The position numbers and the translations under genes are program-made. Positions 1 through 8,031 of a DNA stretch of 64,000 bases are shown piece by piece. Where the stretch lies: NCBI RefSeq assembly GCF_023715525.1, contig NZ_JAMBOG010000021.1, positions 1 through 64,000 of the forward strand, given 5' to 3'. The notes below the pieces were generated by a model that worked only from the letters and a program-made list of their open reading frames with translations, had not been told where the DNA came from and did no database searches. The stretch comes from Kocuria rosea. GTDB taxonomy: Bacteria; Actinomycetota; Actinomycetes; Actinomycetales; Micrococcaceae. How positions within the stretch are numbered: position 1 is the first letter of the stretch; every line of letters begins with the position of its first letter.

Positions 1-128
1 GGACATCGAGGGCCTCCTCGTCGGATGCGGAACCTAGACACTTCCACTCCAACGCAGGAGGCCCTCCTCATGCATCAACCAGCGCAGATAAGTCGCCGCA
101 CCTCAACCAACCACCCTGGGCAGTACAG

Positions 129-1640
129 CTAGTGCTCCGGCGGCCACATCCGGGGCATCACACCAGTAGGCGGCTCGTCCCCATCGCCCCACGGCACCTT
201 GGGCGGAGTACTCCAGTCCCTGGGAGACTGGAAGTCGACGGTGCCGCCGTAGAACCCGACCCACATGATGTCGACGGTGCCGCCGGAGAATGTGGCTGCC
301 GTGAAGTCGACGGTGCCGCCGGAGAACCCGGGACCCAAAAATTCGACGGTGCCGCCAGAGAAGGTGGCGCTCGTGAAGTCGACGGTGCTGCCGTCGAATC
401 GAGCACCTTTGAAGCTGACGGTGCTGCCGTCAAATAGGACACCTTCGAAGCTGACGGTGCCACTGAAGAATCGGGCGCCCCCGAAGTGGACGATGCCGCC
501 GGAGAACGTGGCGCCCGGGAATTGGATGGTGCCGCCGGAGCTGGAGAACGTGGCGCCCGGGAAGATAGTGCCACCCCGGAACTCAACGGTGCCACCGGAG
601 AACGTCGCGGACACGAAGTAGACGGCGCCGCCGGAGAACGTGGCGCCCTGGAATTGGACGGTGCCGCCGGAGAACTCGGCACTCCCGAAGTCGACGGTGC
701 CACCGGAGAACTGGGCACACGTGAAATCGACGGTGCCGCCGGAGAACGTGGCGCCCTGGAAGTCGACGGTGCCGCCGGAGAACGTGGCGCCCCGGAAGTC
801 GAGGGTGCCGCCGGAGAACGTGGCGCCCCGGAAGTCGACGGTGCCCCCGACGAACCGAGCGCCTAGAAAGCCGGCGTGACCGGTAAAGACAGCTTGGCTG
901 AAGTCGCCGTAGTCAAAGACAGCATGGGTGAAGTCCAGCTTCAGGTCGGACCAGCTGACCTTCGCGTCCTTGCGCAGGTGCTGGGTGATGGCGCTGATGA
1001 TGGTTTCCCTGGTGTGCCGGTCGTGCGGACGGAAGAGGGTGCGCTCTTCCTCGACCTCACCGGTTTCAATTTGCATGGTCCGCTTGCGTTTGATGCTCTC
1101 CAACGCCTCTGGCTCGTGACCTGTCGGAGCAGGGGCGTAGGGCAAGCGGATGTAGGCGCAGAGCACGTCAACGCACTGCTGTCGCCGGTCTCGCCCCTCG
1201 GTGTCCGCCAGCCCGGCCAAGGCATAAATTCCGGCAGCCTGGACAGTGGGGTTCGGGTCCCCGAGCAACCGCGAGGCATCGGCCAACCGTTCCAGAAACC
1301 GGCCTTGTTCAGCGCTGTGCTGGCGACGGTAGGCCACAACGACGCCGATGACACCGACCGCCCCGGCGAGGATGAACAGCACCATCCGCATGACGGAGAA
1401 CTCGGTCGTCTCGGAGTCGCCCAGTTCCCACGGAGGCTTGTCGACCAGCACTCGCGCTAGCCCAAACCACAGGGCCACGGCGAACACCGAGAGCACTGCT
1501 ATCGCCAGCGCCGAGGCGGTGAAGAGGCTGGTGGGGTGCTCCTGGCGCCACCGGGAAAACCGCGTCGTCAGACGGCGCCGAGACACGTTGTCGCCACACC
1601 CTTGCCGCAAATCCTCGGTGCCGTTTCCTGAAGCTTCCAT
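129..1640 (-). CDS. Membrane-anchored 12-residue-repeat (pentapeptide-like solenoid) protein
   Basis: About 503 aa. Two hydrophobic segments lie near residues 37-60 and 85-103, followed by a soluble linker and then about 17 tandem copies of a 12-residue unit of the type FSGGTVDFRGAT (roughly residues 250-470). The repeat resembles right-handed beta-helix pentapeptide proteins, but its period is 12 residues, not 5. Such proteins are usually cytosolic or membrane-tethered scaffolds; no catalytic motif is visible. The start is uncertain: I chose the ATG at 1640, but a GTG at 1706 in the same frame adds 22 residues, and neither has a strong Shine-Dalgarno. The DNA repeats create long shadow frames on the opposite strand. 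Function unknown. Confidence 0.75.
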   Translation of the reverse strand: MEASGNGTEDLRQGCGDNVSRRRLTTRFSRWRQEHPTSLFTASALAIAVLSVFAVALWFGLARVLVDKPPWELGDSETTEFSVMRMVLFILAGAVGVIGVVVAYRRQHSAEQGRFLERLADASRLLGDPNPTVQAAGIYALAGLADTEGRDRRQQCVDVLCAYIRLPYAPAPTGHEPEALESIKRKRTMQIETGEVEEERTLFRPHDRHTRETIISAITQHLRKDAKVSWSDLKLDFTHAVFDYGDFSQAVFTGHAGFLGARFVGGTVDFRGATFSGGTLDFRGATFSGGTVDFQGATFSGGTVDFTCAQFSGGTVDFGSAEFSGGTVQFQGATFSGGAVYFVSATFSGGTVEFRGGTIFPGATFSSSGGTIQFPGATFSGGIVHFGGARFFSGTVSFEGVLFDGSTVSFKGARFDGSTVDFTSATFSGGTVEFLGPGFSGGTVDFTAATFSGGTVDIMWVGFYGGTVDFQSPRDWSTPPKVPWGDGDEPPTGVMPRMWPPEH

Positions 1641-1857
1641 ATCGCCATTCAAGTTCACCGTGGTCCCTGCCGGGGGTGCCGAGGCCCAGGTCACCCCATG
1701 TTTCACCGAGGCAGTACACGCCCAGGGCTGCTTCGGTGAGCGTCACCGCGGTGGCCGACACCCACCCTCGGGCAAGGGCCAGACTGCGCCTGGCCCTTGC
1801 CCTGTCTCTGCTCTGTTCAAGGTGGATCGGGTGTCACCATCACGCAGAGGCGCTTCG

Positions 1858-2358
1858 ATGTCCTCGGGCAACGCCGGTCCTTTCCGAGTGGATGCTGCGT
1901 GGACCGAGGCTTGTCGGCGGGCATCCACGGACCTGGCAGCCCTCAGCGTAGGGTGGTTATTGCCGAAGTGCTCCGGTCGCTGGTCGAGGATCTGGTCGCC
2001 TTCCTCGACCGTCCCGGTGCCTGCCGCTACTGGGGTGTACCGTTCCGAACACATCCTTGGTGCTGCCTCGAGCATGCAAGAGCGTGTGGAGTTCGCGCGC
2101 CTGTCGGTTTTAGGTGACCTCGTGCCCCTGGGGCGATCGTGGGATACCCCGGGATGGGAGGACCTTACCCCCATGGGCGGTCCGATGCCCCGAGGTGGGC
2201 TGGAGCGGCGCCGTTCAGTAAGACCGTCACATCCCGACATCGCCTGTTACCGGCTCCTTTGGGCCGGTTATCACCAGGCCCTACCGCGTTCGTCCTCCAC
2301 GTCGCAGAACTGGCCTCAGCAGACAGCGACGCAGTTCCCCGGTACGGCACCGTCCTGA
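1858..2358 (+). pseudogene. Possible frameshifted hypothetical gene
   Basis: From the ATG at 1858 the frame reads MSSGNAGPFRVDAAWTEACR, then coding-like sequence seems to move to another frame near 1950 (VVIAEVLRSLVEDLVAFL) and back near 2035 (RSEHILGAASSMQERVEFA). The pieces together would give one plausible globular protein of about 165 aa, so I read it as a gene broken by two compensating indels. It has no recognisable domain. It ends at the hairpin at 2349-2390. A chance open frame in GC-rich DNA remains possible. Confidence 0.3.
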
Positions 2359-2390
2359 CGCACCCGCAGGCCTGGGCGGGTCAGGACGGT
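2349..2390. terminator. Bidirectional hairpin terminator
   Basis: Perfect 11-bp inverted repeat ACCGTCCTGAC / GTCAGGACGGT with additional inner CACCCGC/GCGGG pairing. It sits between the 3' end of the plus-strand remnant and the 3' end of the minus-strand gene at 2415, the position expected of a shared terminator. There is no clear U-run. Confidence 0.5.
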
Positions 2391-2414
2391 AGTCGCGGTG
2401 GGTCGTGGGGGTGG

Positions 2415-2720
2415 CTACCGGCGGGTGGAGTGGCGCCGGCCCAACAGCCAGCCGGCGCAAAAGGCCAACAGGACAGCCCCGGCGGCGACCGCGGCCCAGC
2501 CCGCGGCGGCCGTCCGGTTCAAGATGATCATGCCCGAGAACGTCTCGCCGTTGAGCGGGGCGTAGGCGAACCAACCGAACGTGGCCTCGGGCGGATTGAA
2601 CACTACCGTCAGCGCCCCGGCCAGGATCGTGGCCACCGCCAAGGCGGCCACAAGCATCACCCACCGTGGGGTGCTGCGCGGTGGAACCGTTGCCGGTGTG
2701 GCCGGACCGGTGGCGTTCAT
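2415..2720 (-). CDS. Small two-helix membrane protein
   Basis: 101 aa. A Pro/Thr-rich cytoplasmic-type N-terminus is followed by a membrane segment at about residues 20-42 (WVMLVAALAVATILAGALTV), a short external loop (FAYAPLNGETFSG) and a second membrane segment at about 70-93, ending in a basic tail RRHSTRR. The topology suggests both ends inside. No domain is recognised and there is no neighbour in the same operon. It converges on the terminator at 2349-2390. Confidence 0.6.
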   Translation of the reverse strand: MNATGPATPATVPPRSTPRWVMLVAALAVATILAGALTVVFNPPEATFGWFAYAPLNGETFSGMIILNRTAAAGWAAVAAGAVLLAFCAGWLLGRRHSTRR

Positions 2721-3121
2721 AGGCCGAGACTAACGATCCTGCACGCCGCATCCACCAACACACCCCAGGGCACCGAGAACCGCTCGCTACGCCCCGGTGG
2801 CCGCTGAAGCCTCCCGGCCTATCGGTGCCTGCACCATCAAACGGAGCTCCGGACGGGCAAACGTGCCCCTTGGGTGCTGATTGCGGTGATGTTCTTGGCG
2901 GCACGGCTCCTGGATGCCCCCAGATGATCCCCGCTGTCCACGGGCTGTCCTGGCAGCTGAAGACCTGGGGGCAGGGGTTGGTGTGCTCACGCCCTCGTCT
3001 CCCGTGGCCGGCCTGCGCGTTCGGACGGCCAGGGCCTTGCGGGCTCCTTCCGTCATGGTGGTGCCGGCACGTCCACTCGGGCAACCGCATCCCCCGATGT
3101 GCCCGAGAGAGCGGGAACGTC

Positions 3122-3604
3122 ATGACCGATTCCTCACCAACCGACACCCCATCACCAGAGAGCTCGTCGACCACCGCCGGTGGGTATGTGCTCACGGCCG
3201 GAGAGGGAACCCCGTTCTGGTTCCTCGGCAGCCTGGTGACCGTCAAGGTCAACGGGGCCCGCACCCGGGCCAAGCTCACCATCCTCGACTTCGTGAACCC
3301 GCCCGGGTTCGCCCCTCCGGTGCACCGTCACCTGGAAGAGGACGAGGTCTTCTACATCGTGTCCGGGCGGGCGCGCTTCGCCTGCGACGGCACCGTCTTC
3401 GATGCCGGGCCCCCGGACGTCGTGTTCCTCCCCGTCGGGTCAGCCCACACCTTCCTCGTCGCCCCACAGGAGCCGCTGCACACCGTGCAGATCACCGTGC
3501 CGGCCGGTTTCGAGGAGTTCACCGCCGAGGCCGGCACCCCGGCACTTCAGCGGGTGCTGCCGGATGCGGGGCCGGTGGACCCGGCCGCCCTGGCCGCTGG
3601 CTGA
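3122..3604 (+). CDS. Cupin-domain protein
   Basis: 160 aa single-domain cupin. Motif 1 is seen as PPVHRHLEEDEVFYIVSGRARF (residues about 60-82, with the two His and Glu that bind a metal in this fold), and motif 2 as DVVFLPVGSAHTF with a conserved His. Small cupins of this type are often dioxygenases, isomerases or sensory proteins; the substrate cannot be read. ATG at 3122 is preceded by GAGAGAGCGGGA. An upstream open stretch of about 300 bp in frame has no coding character, so the shorter start is preferred. Stands alone. Confidence 0.85.
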   Translation: MTDSSPTDTPSPESSSTTAGGYVLTAGEGTPFWFLGSLVTVKVNGARTRAKLTILDFVNPPGFAPPVHRHLEEDEVFYIVSGRARFACDGTVFDAGPPDVVFLPVGSAHTFLVAPQEPLHTVQITVPAGFEEFTAEAGTPALQRVLPDAGPVDPAALAAG

Positions 3605-3914
3605 ATCCGGGGATCACCGGCCCGGCCGCACGATCGCTGACCGTCTCAACCCTCATGCCTTCGGCCACGGCCTGCGACCGGTCTCCCCGGTGTGGCGCCG
3701 ACCCCGGTCCCGGCCTTGGCGTGGCAGGGGTAGGCAAAAGCAGCGCCCACGAGTACGGTAAGCCTACTGTTAGATGCATTCCCCGATGGACGTGTCCCGG
3801 CGGCCCCACGGCTTTTTCAGGCGCCGTGGGCCAGCGCGCAGCGCACCTGGTCGCTGCGGCTGTGGGGGGCGTTGCCGTTGCGGGGGTGTGGGTGTGTTCC
3901 AGGAGGGAGAATCC

Positions 3915-4364
3915 GTGCGGGTGAGCCAGTTCCTCGGTGACCGCAGCCGGACCCGGATGCCTTCGGCTTCGGTGCGGGTCTTCGATGCGGTGGCGCCCAT
4001 CCCGGCGAGCCCTGCCCCGCGGTGGTGGAACCACCCGGTGGTGGTCATGACGGCGGCGATGGTCTGTGCTGTCCCCTTGTTCAGCAATGCCTACCTGTCC
4101 CCGCTGTGGGGATTGCTGGCTGTTGTGGTGGGGGCCGCAGTGACGGGGGCGGCGACGGCCAGCCGTGAGCGGTGGTGGCCGGCCTCCAGAACCCAGGCCC
4201 TGGAGGAGGCCCGATGGGTGGCCGCCCAGTGCGGCTACCGGCTGGAGGTCGAGGGAGACCGGGTGGGTTGGGTCGATGCCGGTGGGGTGAAGGCCGCCGC
4301 CCTGGACCACTACGACGGCAGCTGGCGGCTGGCGTTGTACGACGCTCCCTTCCCGAAACGGTAG
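3915..4364 (+). CDS. Small membrane protein, unknown function
   Basis: 149 aa. The GTG at 3915 follows a strong AGGAGGGAGA Shine-Dalgarno, which decides the start against the longer in-frame ATG at 3774. Two closely spaced hydrophobic segments (about residues 37-75, VVVMTAAMVCAVPLFSN and PLWGLLAVVVGAAVTGA) form a hairpin, followed by a soluble C-terminal domain (EEARWVAAQCGYRLEVEGDRV) that looks like a compact beta-rich fold. No family recognised. Confidence 0.6.
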   Translation: MRVSQFLGDRSRTRMPSASVRVFDAVAPIPASPAPRWWNHPVVVMTAAMVCAVPLFSNAYLSPLWGLLAVVVGAAVTGAATASRERWWPASRTQALEEARWVAAQCGYRLEVEGDRVGWVDAGGVKAAALDHYDGSWRLALYDAPFPKR

Positions 4365-5218
4365 CGCAACCGCTGAACGGGCTGAGCCACGGCCCGGGGT
4401 GGGCGGTTGCCACTTGGATCCTCGCACCGGTGCTGTCCGGTCATCATCGCGTGCCGGGGTGGGCCGGCGGTCATGGTGGGTCATCCCTTGGCTTGAGGCA
4501 CCTGCGTGGGGGACGCTGGGCGGGAGGGAACCACTCACCCTCGCACCAGGGCCGGGCTACGCCCGGCCCCTGTGCTGTCTCGCCCGGGGTGGGTCGATGC
4601 TCGCCGAGGCCCCGATCGGCCTCCGGTAGGCGGCGGTGGTACGGCCCGGTACCGGCTGGAGTCGTGGCCGCCGGCTGGAGGGCGGTTGGTGTGCCCGGTG
4701 GTGGTGAGGGGCTCCGGAAAGGAGGCCAGACCGGGGATGGAACGCCCCTCAGTACGCTCCATCCCCCGCCTCATCCCTGGGGCGACCGGTGGCGTGAGCA
4801 CCAGAGGAACACCGTTGTCCGCCCGGTGCCACCAGCCCGAGGCGAACGACGGCCCTCGGGGGTGATGCCGGCTCCATTCCCGCCCCGCCGCCTTCTCTGC
4901 GCATCAGCATGGACGTAGCGGGAACGGGGGACACACCCGTGGGCAATGTTGCACGAGGTGGGCCGTGCCGGGGTGCGTGGCCGGGACCGCTGGCGCATCG
5001 TCCCGGTTCTGCCTCCCCGCAGCAGGCTCCTTTGCCCCCGCCGGTGTGCCCCGAAAGGACGCTTGAAACCCTGGTGAGTAATAGGTGGCCCCGGGAAGGG
5101 CCCTGTGGGGATACTGGGCACCACCACCGCGGGCTTTGCGGACGTGATTCTGGTGGTTGTTGGCTCCGGCCGGGCCGGGTGGTGGGTGTCAGTCGCTGCG
5201 AGGATCGGAACACTGATA
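4365..5218. other. Long intergenic stretch without a convincing gene
   Basis: About 850 bp. Open frames on both strands here have Pro/Arg-rich, low-complexity translations typical of GC-rich shadows. A perfect 8-bp hairpin GGCCGGGC-TAC-GCCCGGCC lies at about 4549-4568 and could end transcription from the 3915 gene. Confidence 0.5.
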
Positions 5219-5800
5219 ATGAGCTCAACCGCTCCTGCTCCTACGGTGCTGGCCTGTGTCAGGGACGGGGCGGGACTGGTCCCGGCGCATGTCTCTTCCC
5301 GACTGCGTCGGGCCTTCAGCCTGGGCACCGATGCCGGCATGGACACCTGGGAGGAGGTCACCGGCCACCGCGCTGCCCAGGCCTGGGTGCACTGGCAGGT
5401 GCGGGCGGTGCTGTCCCGGCACGGGATGGTCGGCGCGGAAGGCAACCGCTACGCGGCAACGGTCGCCGGGCTGGTGGCACGGGAGGCCACCTGGGCAGTG
5501 GAGGCCGGGAATGATCCGCGTCGTGCGGTGCTCACCGCGATCCCCCGGGAGCCGTTCCAGGCCTCCCGGCTGTGGCCTGGTCTCTACCCCCTGGTGGGCC
5601 GGTGCGGGAACTGGGAGCAGTTCCTAGGGGCGGCACACATCTTCTACGCCCAGGCCAATGCCGACGCCGCCGCGGCGGTGGCCGCCTCGGACACCGCCAC
5701 CACCTTCGGACCCATGGGCGCTGAGGAGCTGGGTGTCGAGACCGCCAAGATCGCCCGGTGGGTCTGGCAGACCTTCGCCCCCCACCCCGGTGCACGGTAA
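5219..5800 (+). CDS. Conserved-looking hypothetical soluble protein
   Basis: 193 aa, mostly helical, no membrane segment or signal. Sequence such as AAQAWVHWQVRAVLSRHGMVGAE and GAAHIFYAQANADAAAAVAA looks like real coding sequence with normal amino-acid balance. ATG at 5219 has GAGGATCGG upstream at a long spacing; in-frame upstream codons do not look coding. No family recognised. Transcribed toward the polymerase relic at 6015. Confidence 0.6.
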   Translation: MSSTAPAPTVLACVRDGAGLVPAHVSSRLRRAFSLGTDAGMDTWEEVTGHRAAQAWVHWQVRAVLSRHGMVGAEGNRYAATVAGLVAREATWAVEAGNDPRRAVLTAIPREPFQASRLWPGLYPLVGRCGNWEQFLGAAHIFYAQANADAAAAVAASDTATTFGPMGAEELGVETAKIARWVWQTFAPHPGAR

Positions 5801-6014
5801 TCGCCAGGACCTCTCCCGGGCCTCTGGTCCACGGTGGTTCTCACATGGTGACCGATCCCGAGGTGCCGCCCCAGCGGTAGCTATATTCACCAGCAGAGTG
5901 TTCGTGACGGTTGCGGTCACGGTGCCAACGTGGCCGATCTCAACGCTCACAGACACCTTGGAGGCGAAGATCACCCCCACCCCGACGCTGATGTCCAGTA
6001 ATCCCTGATGATCG

Positions 6015-6476
6015 GTGCCGGTGCCGGGGCCCTCCGCCTCCCGCCGCCTGCGCAACGAGGGAGAGGTAGCCGGGCGTTTCACCGTGTTCGCCACCACCTC
6101 ACCCCACCGGCCAGGACCCACCCACAATGTCTCCGCCCACGTACGCCTGGCCGTGCCCACCCATGAGCCTGGGCCTCTGGTGGCTGCGGCCCGCGCCGCC
6201 CTGGTGCCCAAGCTGCTGCACGGCATGTCCTACATGCGCGCCGGCATCCTCTGCCTGGATCTTGCCCCTGACGGCGCCGTACCACTGTTGCCCGGAGTGC
6301 TGGAGCAGCCGGCCCCGATCGGGGAGCTCATCGATGCGGTGAACGCCCGCTTCGGCACCGGCAGCCTCGCCTTGGGTTGGCTCGGCGCCCGCTCCCCCGC
6401 CCCCTGGCGAAACCGGCAAGCTGACCTGTCGCCCCGGTACACGACCGACTGGGCGGAGCTGCGCACCGTTAGCTGA
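6015..6476 (+). pseudogene. 3' remnant of a Y-family DNA polymerase (UmuC/DinP-like)
   Basis: The translation matches the C-terminal little-finger end of UmuC/DNA-polymerase V-like proteins: HVRLAVPTHEPGPLVAAARAA, YMRAGILCLDLAPDGAVPLL and the end QADLSPRYTTDWAELRTVS, where SPRYTT.W is the family's usual C-terminal signature. Polymerase palm and catalytic DE residues are absent, and upstream DNA has no matching frame, so about two thirds of the gene is missing. Plasmid-borne umuC genes mediate error-prone repair; this copy is inactive. Confidence is in the family; exact 5' limit is unclear. Confidence 0.65.
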
Positions 6477-7073
6477 CCCACGACACAGGAGGGGCTGCCG
6501 CACGTTTCCTTGGCCCCGAGGGGCCTCCGAAACGCTTGCCAAGGAGAAACGGAAGCCACCTCTACGTAAGCTCAGGCAACACCGTAAGTAGGGCACTCTA
6601 ACTGTCGCCTCATTCCATCCCTGGAGCCCAGATGAGAGCACGGGTTGTTTCTATATATCGTCTATTCAATCGCGCCATCACGTGCAGCGGGCAAAAACGG
6701 CCACGCTGTTCCCTCCGCCCCGGCGCGGCAGAGGGGCATGGTGCAAGCGCGGTGATCGTAGGGCCGACATGGAAGATGGAATCCGCAGCGCTAGGCCGGC
6801 CAGACCCTTCACATGGGAGAAGCGTGCTGGATACATCAGAGGTGCCTTAGTGAATGCATTGAATATAAGCAACTAAGTTGCGATAAGCATTGGATGGGAC
6901 GCGCTGGCCTCCACTGGCCGAGAATTCCGTCAGGGTGGGACTCGGCGTTCCTGTGCTCGAGCGTTCCTGGGGTTTGTCCTGTGAATCAGCGGCCCTCCCT
7001 ATGGCTACCGCTGGTGCCCGTGACGGCCGCTCCAGTTGCGCAAGGGGCTTCCCGCTCGTGTCGGGGCGGATGT
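6477..7073. other. Non-coding spacer with A/T-rich ATTGAATA repeats
   Basis: About 600 bp without a convincing gene. It holds two copies of the octamer ATTGAATA (as TCTATTCAAT at 6661-6670 and as ATTGAATA at 6858-6865); the second is followed by the short palindrome GCAACTAAGTTGC at 6869-6881. These stand out in GC-rich surroundings and belong to the set that surrounds parA. Confidence 0.5.
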
Positions 7074-7496
7074 TCACGACCGCGCCCGACGGCGGAGAAC
7101 AAGGGCGAGGACCGTGGTTAGGACGAGCATGACCAGGGCGCTCCAGAAGATCCACGGTCCCGCCGGGTACATGTCGACGACGATCCACGGCTGCACTCCG
7201 TTCTGGTGGGGGTAGCTGCAGACGAACGTCGGCGGGAAGAACGTGCTCTCTCCCGCGATGGGCCCCAGGTCGCTTGCCCCGAGGGCTCGCGCGCTGTCCG
7301 GCATCTTCCGCGTCGCGCAGACGTACTGCGGGCCTCCGTGGGTGAGAGCCACGTGAACGGCCTGATTGGTAAGCCACAGCAGCAACGCGGCGGCTGCCAG
7401 GGTCGAGGCGACAAAGGCCCAATCGTTGAGCTCCATGCCGGTTCTGGAAGCAGCCGGGGTAGCCGGCACCCGGTGGGTCTGCGCAGGGGTGCTCAT
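7074..7496 (-). CDS. Two-helix membrane protein with extracytoplasmic domain
   Basis: 140 aa. The first hydrophobic segment is at about residues 27-47 (VASTLAAAALLLWLTNQAV), then an extracytoplasmic domain of about 65 residues with two Cys (YVCATRK and TFVCSYPH) that could form a disulfide, then a second membrane segment at about 113-133 (WSALVMLVLTTVLALVL) and an arginine tail. No family recognised. It lies within the ATTGAATA repeat region. Confidence 0.6.
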   Translation of the reverse strand: MSTPAQTHRVPATPAASRTGMELNDWAFVASTLAAAALLLWLTNQAVHVALTHGGPQYVCATRKMPDSARALGASDLGPIAGESTFFPPTFVCSYPHQNGVQPWIVVDMYPAGPWIFWSALVMLVLTTVLALVLRRRARS

Positions 7497-7628
7497 GGCT
7501 GGATCTTAGGCTCCGTGGGCCCGTTCCACCCGCCGCTCCATCAGGGGCGCTTAGTGATTCGCAGGACGGGACTAGTCTCCATGTCTCCCACGGTCATCGC
7601 ACCGATCGTACCTTTGGTGTATTTAGCT

Positions 7629-7672
7629 CATCTATTCAATCCATAGTAAAAGACAGTTGTATTGAATAGATG
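7629..7672. repeat. 12-bp inverted repeat CATCTATTCAAT / ATTGAATAGATG (candidate parS site)
   Basis: Perfect 12-bp arms at 7629-7640 and 7661-7672 separated by 20 bp. Each arm carries the octamer ATTGAATA that recurs five more times between 6.66 and 11.08 kb around the partition genes. Read as a candidate centromere or operator site for the par proteins; inference. Confidence 0.5.
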
Positions 7673-7818
7673 TACTGGATGTACTGATGAAAGTGTGCCG
7701 GCTTCTGGGGTTGCGGATAGGGCGTACCTGGAGACATCGTCGCTGCGCGCCTTCGCGTTCCGCCGGACAATCGAGCGTGAACTGCGCCTGCCTGAAGGGG
7801 CATAGGGTCATGCGGTCG

Positions 7819-7895
7819 CCGCCAGTTGGGCAGTTCGGTAGCTCGCTGAGTCCATAAACCAGAGGTCGCAAGTTCAAGTCCTGTCCCCGCAACTA
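7819..7895 (+). pseudogene. Decayed initiator tRNA (tRNA-fMet-like) relic
   Basis: The stretch CAGTTCGGTAGCTCGCTGAG...CCATAAACCAGAGGTCGCAAG...CCTGTCCCCGCAAC follows a bacterial initiator tRNA closely: D-arm AGCTCGGTAGCTCGCTGGG, CAT anticodon loop, T-arm and CCCCGCA acceptor 3' strand. However, the anticodon stem has mismatches, the T-stem has an A:C mismatch and the 5' acceptor strand (CGCGGGG in intact genes) is replaced. It is therefore probably non-functional. tRNA 3' ends are common integration sites, so it may mark an old junction. The minus-strand ORFs here (RGQDLNLRP-type) are known spurious antisense-tRNA translations. Confidence 0.6.
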
Positions 7896-7899
7896 CATA

Positions 7900-7938
7900 A
7901 AGCCCCTCGGACCCGCAGTGCGGTCTGGGGTTTTTGCG
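7900..7938 (+). terminator. Rho-independent terminator after the tRNA relic
   Basis: AAGCCCC...GACCCGC-AGT-GCGGTC-TGGGGTTTTTG: GC hairpin followed by a T-run, directly 3' of the tRNA-like relic, as in intact tRNA genes. Confidence 0.65.
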
Positions 7939-8031
7939 ATGCGTGGGTGCGGACTCGGGTGGCGGGGTGGAGAGGGCCTCGCGGCCTCTCCGCACTGACG
8001 GCTTCATGGTGGAAGGTGGTAATCAAAGATT

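Noticed and set aside
250-860. Regularly spaced repeats resembling a CRISPR array
   Set aside because: The spacing is 36 bp of continuous coding sequence with no unrelated spacers; it encodes protein repeats.
132-1460. Long plus-strand ORFs with repeated GAAGERGA or ENVAP-type peptides
   Set aside because: They are antisense shadows of the 12-residue repeat protein; the minus-strand frame has membrane helices and a regular solenoid.
1743-2240. Minus-strand 165-residue ORF
   Set aside because: Pro/Arg-rich translation without any domain; overlaps the better coding traces of the opposite strand.
4749-5445. Minus-strand ORFs of 159 and 224 residues
   Set aside because: Low-complexity and partly antisense to the gene at 5219; no Shine-Dalgarno.
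7632-8007. Minus-strand ORFs with RGQDLNLRP and GLELATSGL sequences
   Set aside because: These peptides are well-known spurious translations antisense to tRNA-type sequences; they identify the tRNA relic, not a protein.
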